A DNA stretch of 64,000 nt. Origin: Terriglobia bacterium. Its GTDB lineage: Bacteria > Acidobacteriota > Terriglobia > Bryobacterales > Bryobacteraceae. Within the stretch, counting starts at the first letter, position 1. Each line of letters starts with the position of its first letter. The position numbers and the translations under genes are program-made. Below the pieces are notes generated by a model, which was not told where the DNA came from, made no database searches, and saw only the letters and a program-made list of their open reading frames with translations. The DNA lies in the NCBI GenBank assembly GCA_020073345.1, contig JAIQFI010000005.1:62001-126000 (forward strand), read 5' to 3'. Positions 43,509 through 51,343 of the stretch are shown here, piece by piece.

Positions 43509-44374
43509 GGGACCACCAAGGCTGTAGCCGTAATCGTTGCGCCGGATTTGGGCAGCGTATTGACGAACGGCGTGGAGGCATTGAAGGCTTCATTCATCAG
43601 GTAATCGAAACCGCCGCCGTGATACTGGTTGGTGCCGGACCGCATGGTGATATTGAAGAGCCCGCCGCCCACTTGGCCGAATTCCGCTGCGAAATTGCTG
43701 GTCTGGATAGCGGTTTCTTGAATCGCGTCCACGCTTGTGCCGGTACCCGCCTGTACCGCGTTAATCTGATTCGTCCCGTCCATGCCGTCGATCGTGGTGC
43801 GCTGCGTGCCGTTGGGCGCGCCGTTGACGCGCGCACCCGACGTGAATCCCGTCCCTGGAGCGAACGCGCCCGGAATGAGCTGGATTTCCGTCATGTAGAA
43901 CCGCAGGCCCTGGCTGGAGGAAAACGTTCCGCCGATGCCCAGTAGGCCCAGGTCTATGAGGCGCTGCGCCTGAATCGTGTGGCTCATCTCGCCGCTTTCC
44001 GTCTTCAGAAGCGACGTCTGCTCCGTTACCGTGACCGACTCTGCCGCCGAGCCCACTTCGAGTGCGATGTCCACGCGAACCGTCTGGGCCACTCCGACAG
44101 TGATGTTCTGCCGCACGTACTTCTTGAAGCCAGCGACGGTCACCGAAATTTCGTAGACGCCGACCGGCAATTGCGGAAGGGTGTAGTTACCCGTATCGGA
44201 GCTGGCGGCCTGGAACACCGCCCCGGTGTCCGTATTCTTGGCTGCGATCGGCGCGTTGGGCACAACCGCGCCGGCTGGATCGGCGATGGTGCCAGTGATC
44301 GTTCCGCGATCGGACTGGCCAAATAACGCGGCCGACAACAGCAGCAAACAAATCGAGACGAATCGTGCGCGCAT
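43424..44374 (-). CDS. TonB-dependent receptor (Oar-like), N-terminal frame before frameshift
   Basis: Starts at ATG 44374 with GGGGGA at good spacing and a signal peptide (MRARFVSICLLLLSAALFGQ). Then a carboxypeptidase-regulatory-like beta-sandwich (GTITGTIADPAGAVVPNAPI to VAGFKKYVRQNITV, about residues 23-105), and a plug domain (MDGTNQINAVQAGTGTSVDA, GQVGGGLFNITMRSGTNQYH). After LPKSGATIT the frame diverges from the family and ends in meaningless Ser/Arg-rich sequence. Outer-membrane import of large ligands, possibly oligosaccharides or peptides. Promoter recognised at 44446-44474. Confidence 0.85.
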   Translation of the reverse strand: MRARFVSICLLLLSAALFGQSDRGTITGTIADPAGAVVPNAPIAAKNTDTGAVFQAASSDTGNYTLPQLPVGVYEISVTVAGFKKYVRQNITVGVAQTVRVDIALEVGSAAESVTVTEQTSLLKTESGEMSHTIQAQRLIDLGLLGIGGTFSSSQGLRFYMTEIQLIPGAFAPGTGFTSGARVNGAPNGTQRTTIDGMDGTNQINAVQAGTGTSVDAIQETAIQTSNFAAEFGQVGGGLFNITMRSGTNQYHGGGFDYLMNEAFNASTPFVNTLPKSGATITATALVVPCGFPGCTVEKTRRSSSTTRNSSASSSR

Positions 44375-44445
44375 GTCAATTCCCCCTCCCCTTAGTGAAC
44401 CCTTGAGCAGCACCCCGTCCTGGACGGCGCTGCATGCAACTCCAG

Positions 44446-44474
44446 ATTCTATGCCAGACGCCCCCGGGAGTCAA
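44446..44474 (-). promoter_or_regulatory. Sigma70-type promoter of the TonB receptor gene
   Basis: On the minus strand: TTGACT (44474-44469), 17-bp spacer, TAGAAT (44451-44446), about 70 bp before the ATG at 44374. Spacing is ideal and both hexamers are close to consensus. A palindromic site lies immediately upstream. Confidence 0.6.
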
Positions 44475-44484
44475 GGGTAAAATA

Positions 44485-44523
44485 GACCGATCGACCGGTT
44501 AATTATCTGCCGATTGACCGGTC
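44485..44523. promoter_or_regulatory. Operator-like GACCGGT repeats upstream of the TonB receptor promoter
   Basis: An inverted repeat GACCGGTTAAT (44493-44503) / ATTGACCGGTC (44513-44523), 10 of 11 paired across a 9-bp gap, with an additional half-site GACCGATC at 44485-44492. It lies just upstream of the -35 element, a position suited to an activator or to a repressor blocking RNA polymerase. GACCGGTC-type sites are common for TetR-family regulators; none is encoded in the window. Confidence 0.4.
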
Positions 44524-44559
44524 CGTTATTGTTTTTAGAAGTACTTTTATTACAGTGCG

Positions 44560-44679
44560 TTATGGCTGTGGGCTTAGTTCCGGAGCCACGCCGCCTGGCA
44601 GAGGGTAGCGGTCGGTGTTCACAAGCATAGACACGGTGCCGTAATACCCCACGATGCCGAGCAATTCGACCACACTCGC
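44560..44679 (-). pseudogene. Remnant: C-terminal tail of a carboxymuconolactone-decarboxylase-family protein
   Basis: 39 codons plus stop. The reading begins directly after an in-frame TAG at 44680-44682 and includes VVELLGIVGYYGTVSMLVNT and YPLPGGVAPELSP. This is the characteristic last helix and tail of AhpD/CMD-family proteins. The other frame just upstream reads LELGE, the usual residues before VVEL, so a small frameshift also appears. No start codon or catalytic Cys-x-x-Cys region remains. It lies between the amidohydrolase stop and the TonB promoter. The rest of the 44375-44691 gap holds only the regulatory sites listed. Confidence 0.6.
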
Positions 44680-44691
44680 CTAGCTCGAGAT

Positions 44692-46350
44692 CTAACGAAC
44701 GGCCGCACTGTCGTACACGACTCTGCCGCCGACCACGGTCATCAGCGGCTTGATGTCCTTGATCTGGTCCGCGGGAATCGTCAGGTAATCGCGGTCGAGC
44801 ACCACCAAGTCCGCCAGCTTGCCCGGCTGGATCGACCCCAGATTGTCTTCCTGAAACACGAAGAACGCGTTCTTGCGCGTGTGCGCGATCAGCGCGTCCT
44901 CGCGGCTGATGGTCCCTCGGATCACCTTCGTGCCGCCCGCCATCTTCCCCGTCACGGCGAAATACAGCGTCGTGAATGGCAGCGTCTGATTGGCCGCGGT
45001 CCCGTCGGTCCCGAGTCCCCACATGATCCCGCTGTTTTGCAGGGTGCTCAGCGGCGGCATGTCGTAGGCGCCGTCCCCGAAGCCTTCGTGCATGATCGCC
45101 CCGTTGATCACCGCCCACGGATGCACGGCCGCGTACATTCCCAGCTTCTTCATGCGCTCGATCTGCGACGCATTGATCTGGTTGATGTGTGCCAGCGTCC
45201 AGCGCAGGCCCTTGATGGGATGTTCCTTGTTCACCGCCTCGATTTGATCGAGGAACGCGTCGATGGTGGCGCTCAGTTCCGCATGCACGTGCAGCGGCAG
45301 GCCGGCCTGGGCGATCGCCATGGCCATCTTCCTCCACTGCTCGAGCTGCTCGGGTGTTGGATTCGACTTCAGCGCGAACATCGGGTCATGCAGCGGCGAG
45401 TACACGCTTTCCCCGAAGAACACATTGTCGATATAACTGTCGCCCTGAAACAGCTTCATCTGCGCGATCTGCTGGATGGATCGGTCCACTGCCTGGGGAT
45501 TTCCCGCCGCCGCGCCGCCGATACAAAAGACCCGGACGTTGAGGCGTTCCTGCGTCTTCCACTTCTCGAAAATCGCGAGAACATCCGCATCGCAGCCGGG
45601 AACACCGAAGGACGTGAGGCCCGCCCGGTTCATATCGCGGACCAGATCCGCACTGGCGGCCTCTAGCTGCTCCGGCGCGACCCTGGGAAGCTTGTTCGCT
45701 ACCGCGCGCGTGGCCGCGATGTCGCCGCGAATCACGCCTGTAGGCTTTCCGGCAGCGTCCCGCAGAATCGACCCCTTCAGGAAATCCGGAGGATCGGGCG
45801 CGTTCGCCGCAATCTTCAGAATGTCCAGAGCCTTGCTGTTCAAAAAAACCTGATAGTAGGATTCCTGCAGCGCGACAGGATTGTTCGGCGCGATCTGATC
45901 CAGTTCCTCGCGCGTAAACGGTTTGGGATCGTCCGTGAACTGCTGATGGGCCCACCCGCCGATGTTGTAAATCCACTCTCCCGGTCCCGCCGCCTTAACC
46001 CGCGCGCGCAGCATCTCCACGGCCTGCTTGCGCGAATCCACACCGTCCCAGCGGACCTCTTTCACCCAGGTCGACGCCGCGCGCAGCAGATGCATGTGGT
46101 TGTCGATCAACCCGGGGATCACCGCCTTGCCCTTCAGATCGATCCTGCGCGTGTTCGGCCCCGCAAGTTGGGTGATCTCCTGATTGGTCCCGGCCGCCAA
46201 GAAGCGTCCGCCGCGGATCGCCACCGCCTGCGCGATCGAAAAGCGCTCGTCGACGGTGATGATCTTCCCGTTCGTGAAAACCAGATCCGGAGGCGATTGC
46301 TGCGCGTATAGGCCAACCGCAAGGAGTCCAACCAATGGGATCTTAGACAT
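44692..46350 (-). CDS. Secreted YtcJ-type amidohydrolase
   Basis: 552 residues with a short signal peptide (MSKIPLVGLLAVGLYAQQ). Amidohydrolase 3 (YtcJ) features: VFTNGKIITVDERFSIAQAV at the N-terminus, the metal-binding VIPGLIDNHMHLL, SYYQVFLNSKALD, GVIRGD, LPLHVHAELSATIDAFLDQIE, RWTLAHINQI, and GTDGTAAN with the catalytic Asp. These enzymes hydrolyse N-acyl or formamide-like compounds; substrate unknown. Its start lies 2 bp after the MBL hydrolase stop. It is the last intact gene of the 48974-44692 operon. Confidence 0.9.
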   Translation of the reverse strand: MSKIPLVGLLAVGLYAQQSPPDLVFTNGKIITVDERFSIAQAVAIRGGRFLAAGTNQEITQLAGPNTRRIDLKGKAVIPGLIDNHMHLLRAASTWVKEVRWDGVDSRKQAVEMLRARVKAAGPGEWIYNIGGWAHQQFTDDPKPFTREELDQIAPNNPVALQESYYQVFLNSKALDILKIAANAPDPPDFLKGSILRDAAGKPTGVIRGDIAATRAVANKLPRVAPEQLEAASADLVRDMNRAGLTSFGVPGCDADVLAIFEKWKTQERLNVRVFCIGGAAAGNPQAVDRSIQQIAQMKLFQGDSYIDNVFFGESVYSPLHDPMFALKSNPTPEQLEQWRKMAMAIAQAGLPLHVHAELSATIDAFLDQIEAVNKEHPIKGLRWTLAHINQINASQIERMKKLGMYAAVHPWAVINGAIMHEGFGDGAYDMPPLSTLQNSGIMWGLGTDGTAANQTLPFTTLYFAVTGKMAGGTKVIRGTISREDALIAHTRKNAFFVFQEDNLGSIQPGKLADLVVLDRDYLTIPADQIKDIKPLMTVVGGRVVYDSAAVR

Positions 46351-46352
46351 CT

Positions 46353-47447
46353 CTATCTCCCGGTTTTATACGTCTTGCTGAAGCCGTTCCGCGCGTTGGT
46401 CACTGTGAACGACCCATCCTGTTGCGCCGACAGCTTGATCCAGTACGCCGTGCCGTTGTGAACCGGCGCAGGCGGCGCACCAGGCCCGGGCGGCGGAGCA
46501 GGCGTCGGAGCGATCGCCATCGTGGGTTGCGGATCATCGATCGTATTGGCGATAAACAATCCCGGCACCGTGTATTCCTGCCCGCTCAAAGTCGAAAAGT
46601 GAAGCTGCCAGAGATCTTCGAGACCCGGAGACGAATGCACCGTCTTCATCACCTCCGGATCGCCGCCCTTGCGGGTGCCGTCGTTCATGATGGCGACCCG
46701 CGGACGCAGGGCGTGTACCATCACCTCCGAATTGGAGCTGGCTTGCCCGTGATGCAATCCCAGCAGCACGTCTACCGTGCCCAGACGGTTGTTGGGGCAC
46801 ATCAGCTCGAATTCCTTGTTCTTGGTCAAGTCGCCCAAGTGGACCGTACGGAATCGTCCGAACGTAACGTGGACCCCTACCGACTGCGGATCCTCCGCGT
46901 TATTGTCTCCCGCTTTGTAGGCCGCGCAATACGGATTCGGCTGCCCCGCGCCGGGCAGCGCCGTCTTGATGGTCTGGCCTGCCGACGTGACCACCCGCAC
47001 ATCCACGCCTGCCATGGCGATCTTGTCGCCCGGCTTCGCGACCGTGTGCTTGGCCTTGGCGATCAAGGGCGCGTAGGTCTTCTGCAGAAACGTGTCCGCG
47101 GCTTCCCCCGGCTGGACGTTCGGGCCGTGATCGATGAACTCGTGGATCGGAATCTTGGCAGCCAGCTCCGCCAGCCCGCCAAAATGATCGCCATGCCAAT
47201 GCGTGATGATCAGGTGATCGATCTGCTGGAGCCCGGCGTCTTTGATCGCGTCCAGGATGCGGCCCGCGTCGCGAACCGCCGCCGCGCCGGCATTGCCGGT
47301 ATCAATGAGCAACGACTCCCGGGAAGGTGAAACGAACAGAGTGGCGTTGCCGCCTTCCACGTCGATGACGTAGACGTTTAGCGCCGCTCCTGGAGTTTGA
47401 CCGGAGCAAATCCCCAGCGCCAGCAGCGGCAAGATCGCGAGGCGCAT
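46353..47447 (-). CDS. Secreted metallo-beta-lactamase-fold hydrolase (ComEC-like MBL domain)
   Basis: 364 residues from ATG 47447; signal peptide MRLAILPLLALGICSG. The zinc motif HWHGDHFGG (HxHxDH) follows LLIDTGNAG; further ligands are LGDLT (Asp) and LGLHHGQASSNSEV (His). The domain resembles the C-terminal nuclease-like MBL domain of ComEC, but no ComEC membrane part is present. A Pro/Ala-rich linker near residues 310-330 leads to a short beta C-terminus (GTAYWIKLSAQQDGSFTVTN). Gap of 1 bp to the upstream GKPDLSGVW gene. Confidence 0.87.
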   Translation of the reverse strand: MRLAILPLLALGICSGQTPGAALNVYVIDVEGGNATLFVSPSRESLLIDTGNAGAAAVRDAGRILDAIKDAGLQQIDHLIITHWHGDHFGGLAELAAKIPIHEFIDHGPNVQPGEAADTFLQKTYAPLIAKAKHTVAKPGDKIAMAGVDVRVVTSAGQTIKTALPGAGQPNPYCAAYKAGDNNAEDPQSVGVHVTFGRFRTVHLGDLTKNKEFELMCPNNRLGTVDVLLGLHHGQASSNSEVMVHALRPRVAIMNDGTRKGGDPEVMKTVHSSPGLEDLWQLHFSTLSGQEYTVPGLFIANTIDDPQPTMAIAPTPAPPPGPGAPPAPVHNGTAYWIKLSAQQDGSFTVTNARNGFSKTYKTGR

Positions 47448-47448
47448 T

Positions 47449-48219
47449 CTACTTGCCCACGGGCATATGCGGGAGGTCTTTTTCGTTTTCATTGCAGATG
47501 AATTCCAGAATATCCGTATCGAGCTGTAGAAACATCTTTTGCGTCGTCGTCGTCCACGGCTTCGCGTAGGTCTTGGGATCGTTGATCGTGGCCACCACTT
47601 CCAGCGTCCCGAAATTTGTTCGCCGGAAGCGTTCCGTCACACGCAGTGCATCCGTTGCCGGACGGCTTTTCTGCGTATCCAGCCACGCCTTTCCATTTAA
47701 TCCCGACGTCTCGATCACCAGCGTGTCGCCGTCCCACCGGCCCGTCGAATAACCCAGCCACGTCGGATTGAGGTCTTTCGCCAGCGTCCGGCCGTCCAGA
47801 AAAATCTGCCGGAACAGGTTCATTTGCTCATAGAGGATCACCACCAGTCCGGGCGTCTGGACGATCTTGAACGGAAACAAGCCATTGGTGTTGACACGGG
47901 GAACGCCGTGCGGCAGGCAACGCGAGAGGGGATCGTCGCCATGCTCGTTATCGATGCGCTTTTGTTGCAGCTCCTTGGCCCATGGCAGCATCACCACATC
48001 CTCGGGTTTCAGGCCGGCGGCAAGGTCGAAGAAATACGTCTGGCCGTCCGCCATCCAGACTCCCGAAAGATCCGGCTTCCCGTCCGCCATCTTCGGCGCG
48101 GCCGCCGAAAGATTCGGTTTGCCGTCCCGTGTCCGTGGAATCCCGGCCGTCGGATAATTCAGCCACTGGGCGCTTGCCATCCCGGCGCCGGCCGCCAAAG
48201 TCAATATAAGCTTGATCAT
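47449..48219 (-). CDS. Secreted GKPDLSGVW-family protein, copy 2
   Basis: 256 residues from ATG 48219; signal peptide ending at ASAQ. Signature start NYPTAGIPRTRDGKPNLSAA followed by DGKPDLSGVW, then RCLPHGVPRVN, QTPGLVVILYEQMNLFRQIF, LDGRTL, GYSTGRWDGDTLVIETSG, RVTERFRR, and INDPKTYAKPW, ending near FICNENEKD. All-beta, calycin-like character is suspected but not demonstrable here. No known function. Coupled by ATGA to copy 3 upstream. Confidence 0.8.
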   Translation of the reverse strand: MIKLILTLAAGAGMASAQWLNYPTAGIPRTRDGKPNLSAAAPKMADGKPDLSGVWMADGQTYFFDLAAGLKPEDVVMLPWAKELQQKRIDNEHGDDPLSRCLPHGVPRVNTNGLFPFKIVQTPGLVVILYEQMNLFRQIFLDGRTLAKDLNPTWLGYSTGRWDGDTLVIETSGLNGKAWLDTQKSRPATDALRVTERFRRTNFGTLEVVATINDPKTYAKPWTTTTQKMFLQLDTDILEFICNENEKDLPHMPVGK

Positions 48220-48974
48220 TTTCCCACCAGGTGCGGAACGTCCTTCTCGTTTTCCTGACAGACGAACTCCAGCATGTCCGTATCCGGCGCGATCGTCTGG
48301 TTCACCTGGATGCTCCACGGCTTAGTATAGGCCTTGGGATCGTCGACGGTGATGTCAATCTCAAGATTGCCGAAATTCCACCGGCGATATCGCTCCGTCA
48401 CTTTCGCCGCGTCCGTCAGCGGAGTGCCGCTGATGTCCAGCCACAACCCGTCCTTGAAACCGGTCGATTCCACCACCAGCGCATCGCCGTCCCATTTCCC
48501 CACCGAATAGCCGTTAAACCCTGGTTGCGGATCTTCTGGCAGCGGACGCCCATCCAAGAAAATCTGGCGGTAGGTCGTGTTGCGCTCGAACAGGATCAGC
48601 AGCAGGCCGGGAATCTGGATCATCTTCCTGGGATACGGATGCAGGTGCATCTTGACCAACCCCAACGGCTGGCAATGCCCGTCCGGATCGTCTTTGTTCA
48701 AGTCCGCCCGCCGCGCCTTGACCAGATCCGCCGCCCAGGGTTGAAACGGCAGTCCGCCCGCAACGTTCTTCGCGATATCCGTGAACTGCGGGTCAGCGCC
48801 CCTGGCGGCCGGTTCCCACAGCCCGGAAAGATCGGGCTTGCCATCGGCCGTCCGCGGCGCTGGCGCGGCAAGATTCGGTTTGCCATCCGGCGTCCGAGGA
48901 ATCCCCGGCGTCGGATAATTAATCCACTGCGCCGACGCCGTCGTCGCGAGCAGCACAAGCGGCCACAAATTCAT
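48216..48974 (-). CDS. Secreted GKPDLSGVW-family protein, copy 3
   Basis: 252 residues; signal peptide MNLWPLVLLATTASAQ. Box order as in copy 2: GIPRTPDGKPNLAAPAPRTA, DGKPDLSGLW, LPFQPWAADLVKARR, DGHCQPLGLV, MIQIPGLLLILFERNTTYRQ, LDGRPLPEDPQPGFNGYS, KWDGDALVVESTGF, VTERYRRWNFG, VDDPKAYTKPW, FVCQENEKD. First gene of the minus-strand operon running through copy 2, the MBL hydrolase and the amidohydrolase. Its start lies 38 bp from the divergent Vgb-like gene. Confidence 0.8.
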   Translation of the reverse strand: MNLWPLVLLATTASAQWINYPTPGIPRTPDGKPNLAAPAPRTADGKPDLSGLWEPAARGADPQFTDIAKNVAGGLPFQPWAADLVKARRADLNKDDPDGHCQPLGLVKMHLHPYPRKMIQIPGLLLILFERNTTYRQIFLDGRPLPEDPQPGFNGYSVGKWDGDALVVESTGFKDGLWLDISGTPLTDAAKVTERYRRWNFGNLEIDITVDDPKAYTKPWSIQVNQTIAPDTDMLEFVCQENEKDVPHLVGK

Positions 48975-49012
48975 TGTCCTTATTGTATAGAATTGACAGG
49001 CAGGAGACGTCT

Positions 49013-50236
49013 ATGACCAAAAGCTCTCTGTTCGTGCTTTTGACCGCCGTGGTGATTGCTCACGGCCAAGTGAAGGAACGGCCTTTGCCCGCCGGCAACG
49101 CGAAGGCCATCGTCGAAACGGCCTGCACCACCTGCCACGCCCTCACGCTCATCACCACCGCCGGGCACACGCCTGCCGATTGGAAGCTGCTGGTCGAGCG
49201 CATGGTCGCCGCCGGCGCCGACGTTCCCAAGACTCAGATCCCCGTCGTCACCGACTACCTCACCAAGGCCTTCCCCGAAGGCAACGTTCCCAAGGCTGTC
49301 ATCATTCCCGGCCCGATGAAGGTTAGCTTCAAGGAATGGACCGTGCCCACCGTCGGCTCGCGCCCGCACGATCCGCTCGCCACCCGCGACGGTTACCTCT
49401 GGTACACCGGCCAGTACGCCAACGTGCTCGGCCGCGTCGACACCAAGACCGGCAAGATCCAGGAATTCCGCCCGACCACCCCCGGGTCCGGCCCGCACGG
49501 ACTGGTCGAAGACAAGGACGGCAACATCTGGTTCACCGCGAATTCCAAGGGCTACATCGGCAAGCTCGATCCCAAGACCGAGAAGTTCACCGAGTACAAA
49601 CTGCCCGCCGACGCCAAGGATCCCCACACGCCTCTGTTCGACCAGAAGGGCACTCTCTGGTTCACTGTGCAGAACTCCCAGAAAGTGGGCCGGCTCAATC
49701 CCGCCACCGGCGAGATCAAGGTGGTCGATTCCCCCACCAAGCCGTCGAACCCGTATGGCATGGTCGTCGACACCAAGGGCACTCCTTATTACTGCGAGTT
49801 CACCGCTCCCAAGATCGCCGCGATCGATCCGGTCACGATGAAGATCAAGGAGTGGACGCTGACCAATCCCGACGCCCGTCCGCGCCGCATCGCCATCACC
49901 AACGACGATCTGATCTACTACGCCGATTACGCCCGCGGCTATCTGGGCCGTCTCGATCCCAAGACCGGCGCGATGAAGGAATGGCCCTCGCCCAGCGGAC
50001 GCGATTCGCAGCCTTACGGAATCACCGTGGTCAACGGCGACATCTGGTACAGCGAATCGAACGTGAAGCCGAATACGCTGGTCCGCTTTGATCCCAAGAC
50101 CGAGAAGTTCCAGACCTGGGCGATCCCCGCGGGCGGCGGCGTGGTGCGCAACATGATGACCACGCGCGACGGCAACAACATCGTGATGGCCGAAAGCGCG
50201 CTCAACATCGTCGCCCTGGTGACGATTACTAAGTAG
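49013..50236 (+). CDS. Vgb-like beta-propeller with c-type haem motif, secreted
   Basis: 407 residues; CAGGAG precedes ATG 49013. Signal peptide, then a short cytochrome segment with CTTCH, then a propeller of the virginiamycin B lyase (streptogramin lyase) type with repeated blades such as GRVDTKTGKIQEF, GKLDPKTEKFTEY, GRLNPATGEIKV, GRLDPKTGAMKEW and RFDPKTEKFQTW. Fusion to haem points to an electron-transfer or sensing role more than antibiotic lysis. A REP-like palindrome follows immediately and separates it from convergent copy 4. Confidence 0.85.
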   Translation: MTKSSLFVLLTAVVIAHGQVKERPLPAGNAKAIVETACTTCHALTLITTAGHTPADWKLLVERMVAAGADVPKTQIPVVTDYLTKAFPEGNVPKAVIIPGPMKVSFKEWTVPTVGSRPHDPLATRDGYLWYTGQYANVLGRVDTKTGKIQEFRPTTPGSGPHGLVEDKDGNIWFTANSKGYIGKLDPKTEKFTEYKLPADAKDPHTPLFDQKGTLWFTVQNSQKVGRLNPATGEIKVVDSPTKPSNPYGMVVDTKGTPYYCEFTAPKIAAIDPVTMKIKEWTLTNPDARPRRIAITNDDLIYYADYARGYLGRLDPKTGAMKEWPSPSGRDSQPYGITVVNGDIWYSESNVKPNTLVRFDPKTEKFQTWAIPAGGGVVRNMMTTRDGNNIVMAESALNIVALVTITK

Positions 50237-50240
50237 TGGA

Positions 50241-50276
50241 GCAGGCTTCAGCCTGCAAGCAGAACTTCAGTCCTGC
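50241..50276. repeat. REP-like palindromic element between convergent genes
   Basis: GCAGGCTTCAGCCTGC (50241-50256; 7-bp arms, TC loop) followed by an imperfect second hairpin (50259-50276, GCAGAACTTCAGTCCTGC). Same GTxG-arm-CTTCAG-arm layout as the other dispersed elements. It may terminate both converging transcripts. Confidence 0.65.
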
Positions 50277-50279
50277 CCT

Positions 50280-51083
50280 TTACTTTCCGGTCATGTGCCG
50301 AACGTCTCTCTCGTTCTCGGCACATATAAACTCGATCATCTCCGCATCCAGGATGATCGTCTGCTTCACCGTGACCGTCCACGGCTTGGTGTAAGCTTTC
50401 AGATCGTCCACTGTAATCTCGATCTCCAGGTTCCCGAAAGTCGGCCGCCGGAACCGTTCGATCATTTTGCCGGCGCTGGTCAGCGGGCTGCCGTTGATAT
50501 CCAGCCACACGTCGTCGCGGAAACCGGCCGTCTCCACCACCAGTGTGTCTCCGTCCCATTCGCCGGTCGAATAGCCGTACCACCACGGCTCCGCGTCGTT
50601 CAGCGGCAGCGGTCTGCCATCCATGAAGATCTGCCGGATCCCCGCGTTGCCCTCGTACAAAATCACCAGCAGGTCGCGAGTCTGCACCATCTTCCGGGGC
50701 TGTGGATGCGTGTGGAACTGCATGTTGCCCATGGGCAGGCAGTGGGCGTCGGGATTGTCTTTGCTGAAGTCCGCCATTCGCTTCTTCTTGAGCTCCGCGG
50801 CCCACGGTTGCAGCGGCAGGCCGCCTTTCATGTTCGTGCCGATGTCCCCGAACAGTTCGAGCCCCGTGGGCTCCGCATTCGGATCGCGCGTGGGAATTCG
50901 ATCCCCGAAGTCGCCGAGCCGCGCCGGCTGCGAGTTCCGCCAGATCCCGGTAAAATCCGGCTTGCCCTCGGCTGTCTTCGGAGCAGGCGCAGTCAGAGCA
51001 GGGTGAGTTGTCGGATACGTCGGCCACTGCGCGCAGAGCGCCAAGGGAAAGAGGAGAACGGTCCAGCGAAGCATGGTTTTCAT
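50280..51083 (-). CDS. Secreted GKPDLSGVW-family protein, copy 4
   Basis: 267 residues; signal peptide MKTMLRWTVLLFPLALCAQ (ATG 51074 is an alternative start). Boxes: LTAPAPKTAEGKPDFTGIW, LPLQPWAAELKKKRM, AHCLPMGNMQFHTHP, KMVQTRDLLVILYEGNAGIR, MDGRPLP, YGYSTGEWDGDTLVVETAGF, MIERFRRPTFG, VDDLKAYTKPWTV and FICAENERD. Function unknown. It stands alone, separated from copies 2 and 3 by the Vgb-like gene, so the family did not simply spread as one tandem array. Confidence 0.8.
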   Translation of the reverse strand: MKTMLRWTVLLFPLALCAQWPTYPTTHPALTAPAPKTAEGKPDFTGIWRNSQPARLGDFGDRIPTRDPNAEPTGLELFGDIGTNMKGGLPLQPWAAELKKKRMADFSKDNPDAHCLPMGNMQFHTHPQPRKMVQTRDLLVILYEGNAGIRQIFMDGRPLPLNDAEPWWYGYSTGEWDGDTLVVETAGFRDDVWLDINGSPLTSAGKMIERFRRPTFGNLEIEITVDDLKAYTKPWTVTVKQTIILDAEMIEFICAENERDVRHMTGK

Positions 51084-51164
51084 CTTATCCCGACTGCGGG
51101 GGAGTAGTAGGTCCGGCCTTCAGGACAGACACTGGACCTTCGGTAGTCCGAAATCCCGATTCAG

Positions 51165-51184
51165 CCCCGCCCGTCAGGGCGGGG
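51165..51184. repeat. Strong GC hairpin in intergenic repeat region
   Basis: CCCCGCCC (51165-51172), GTCA loop, GGGCGGGG (51177-51184): perfect 8-bp arms. It is preceded at about 51103-51124 by a degenerate REP-like copy (GTAGGTCCGGCCTTCAGGAC). The 51084-51343 gap contains this, the 27-bp palindrome and the 51300 repeat, and no gene that I can support. Confidence 0.6.
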
Positions 51185-51245
51185 GATGAGCCTCTGCGTT
51201 AGCGTCTCAGGTGGGCAGGCGATTTCGTCCGCCGGGTTGATCTCG

Positions 51246-51272
51246 TTTAAGGTCACAATTTGTGACCTTAAA
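51246..51272. repeat. 27-bp palindrome with perfect 13-bp arms
   Basis: TTTAAGGTCACAA (51246-51258), single T, TTGTGACCTTAAA (51260-51272). There is no T-run on either side to make it a classical terminator. It sits at the downstream edge of the retron-type island, 72 bp from the reverse-transcriptase stop. Candidate regulator or recombinase site. Confidence 0.7.
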
Positions 51273-51299
51273 GCCAGCAAGGCGCCGCAAGCAGTAGGC

Positions 51300-51315
51300 C
51301 CGGCCTCCAGGCCGG
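51300..51315. repeat. REP-like palindrome
   Basis: CCGGCCTCCAGGCCGG with 7-bp arms around CC, preceded by GTAGG as in the other family members. It lies 29 bp downstream of the reverse-transcriptase stop on the minus strand. Confidence 0.6.
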
Positions 51316-51343
51316 ACTTAGGATCTGCCAAGAAACTCTGTGG

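Noticed and set aside
44493-44535. Rho-independent terminator after the amidohydrolase operon
   Set aside because: The hairpin is followed by GTTTTTAG only on the plus strand, where no gene precedes it; its position upstream of the TonB promoter fits an operator better.
49013-50236. Virginiamycin B lyase resistance gene (vgb)
   Set aside because: The haem motif, signal peptide and lack of confirmed catalytic residues argue against a dedicated resistance enzyme.
51103-51320. CRISPR-like repeat array
   Set aside because: The repeats are palindromes of differing sequence at irregular spacing with no common spacer length; they fit REP-like elements.
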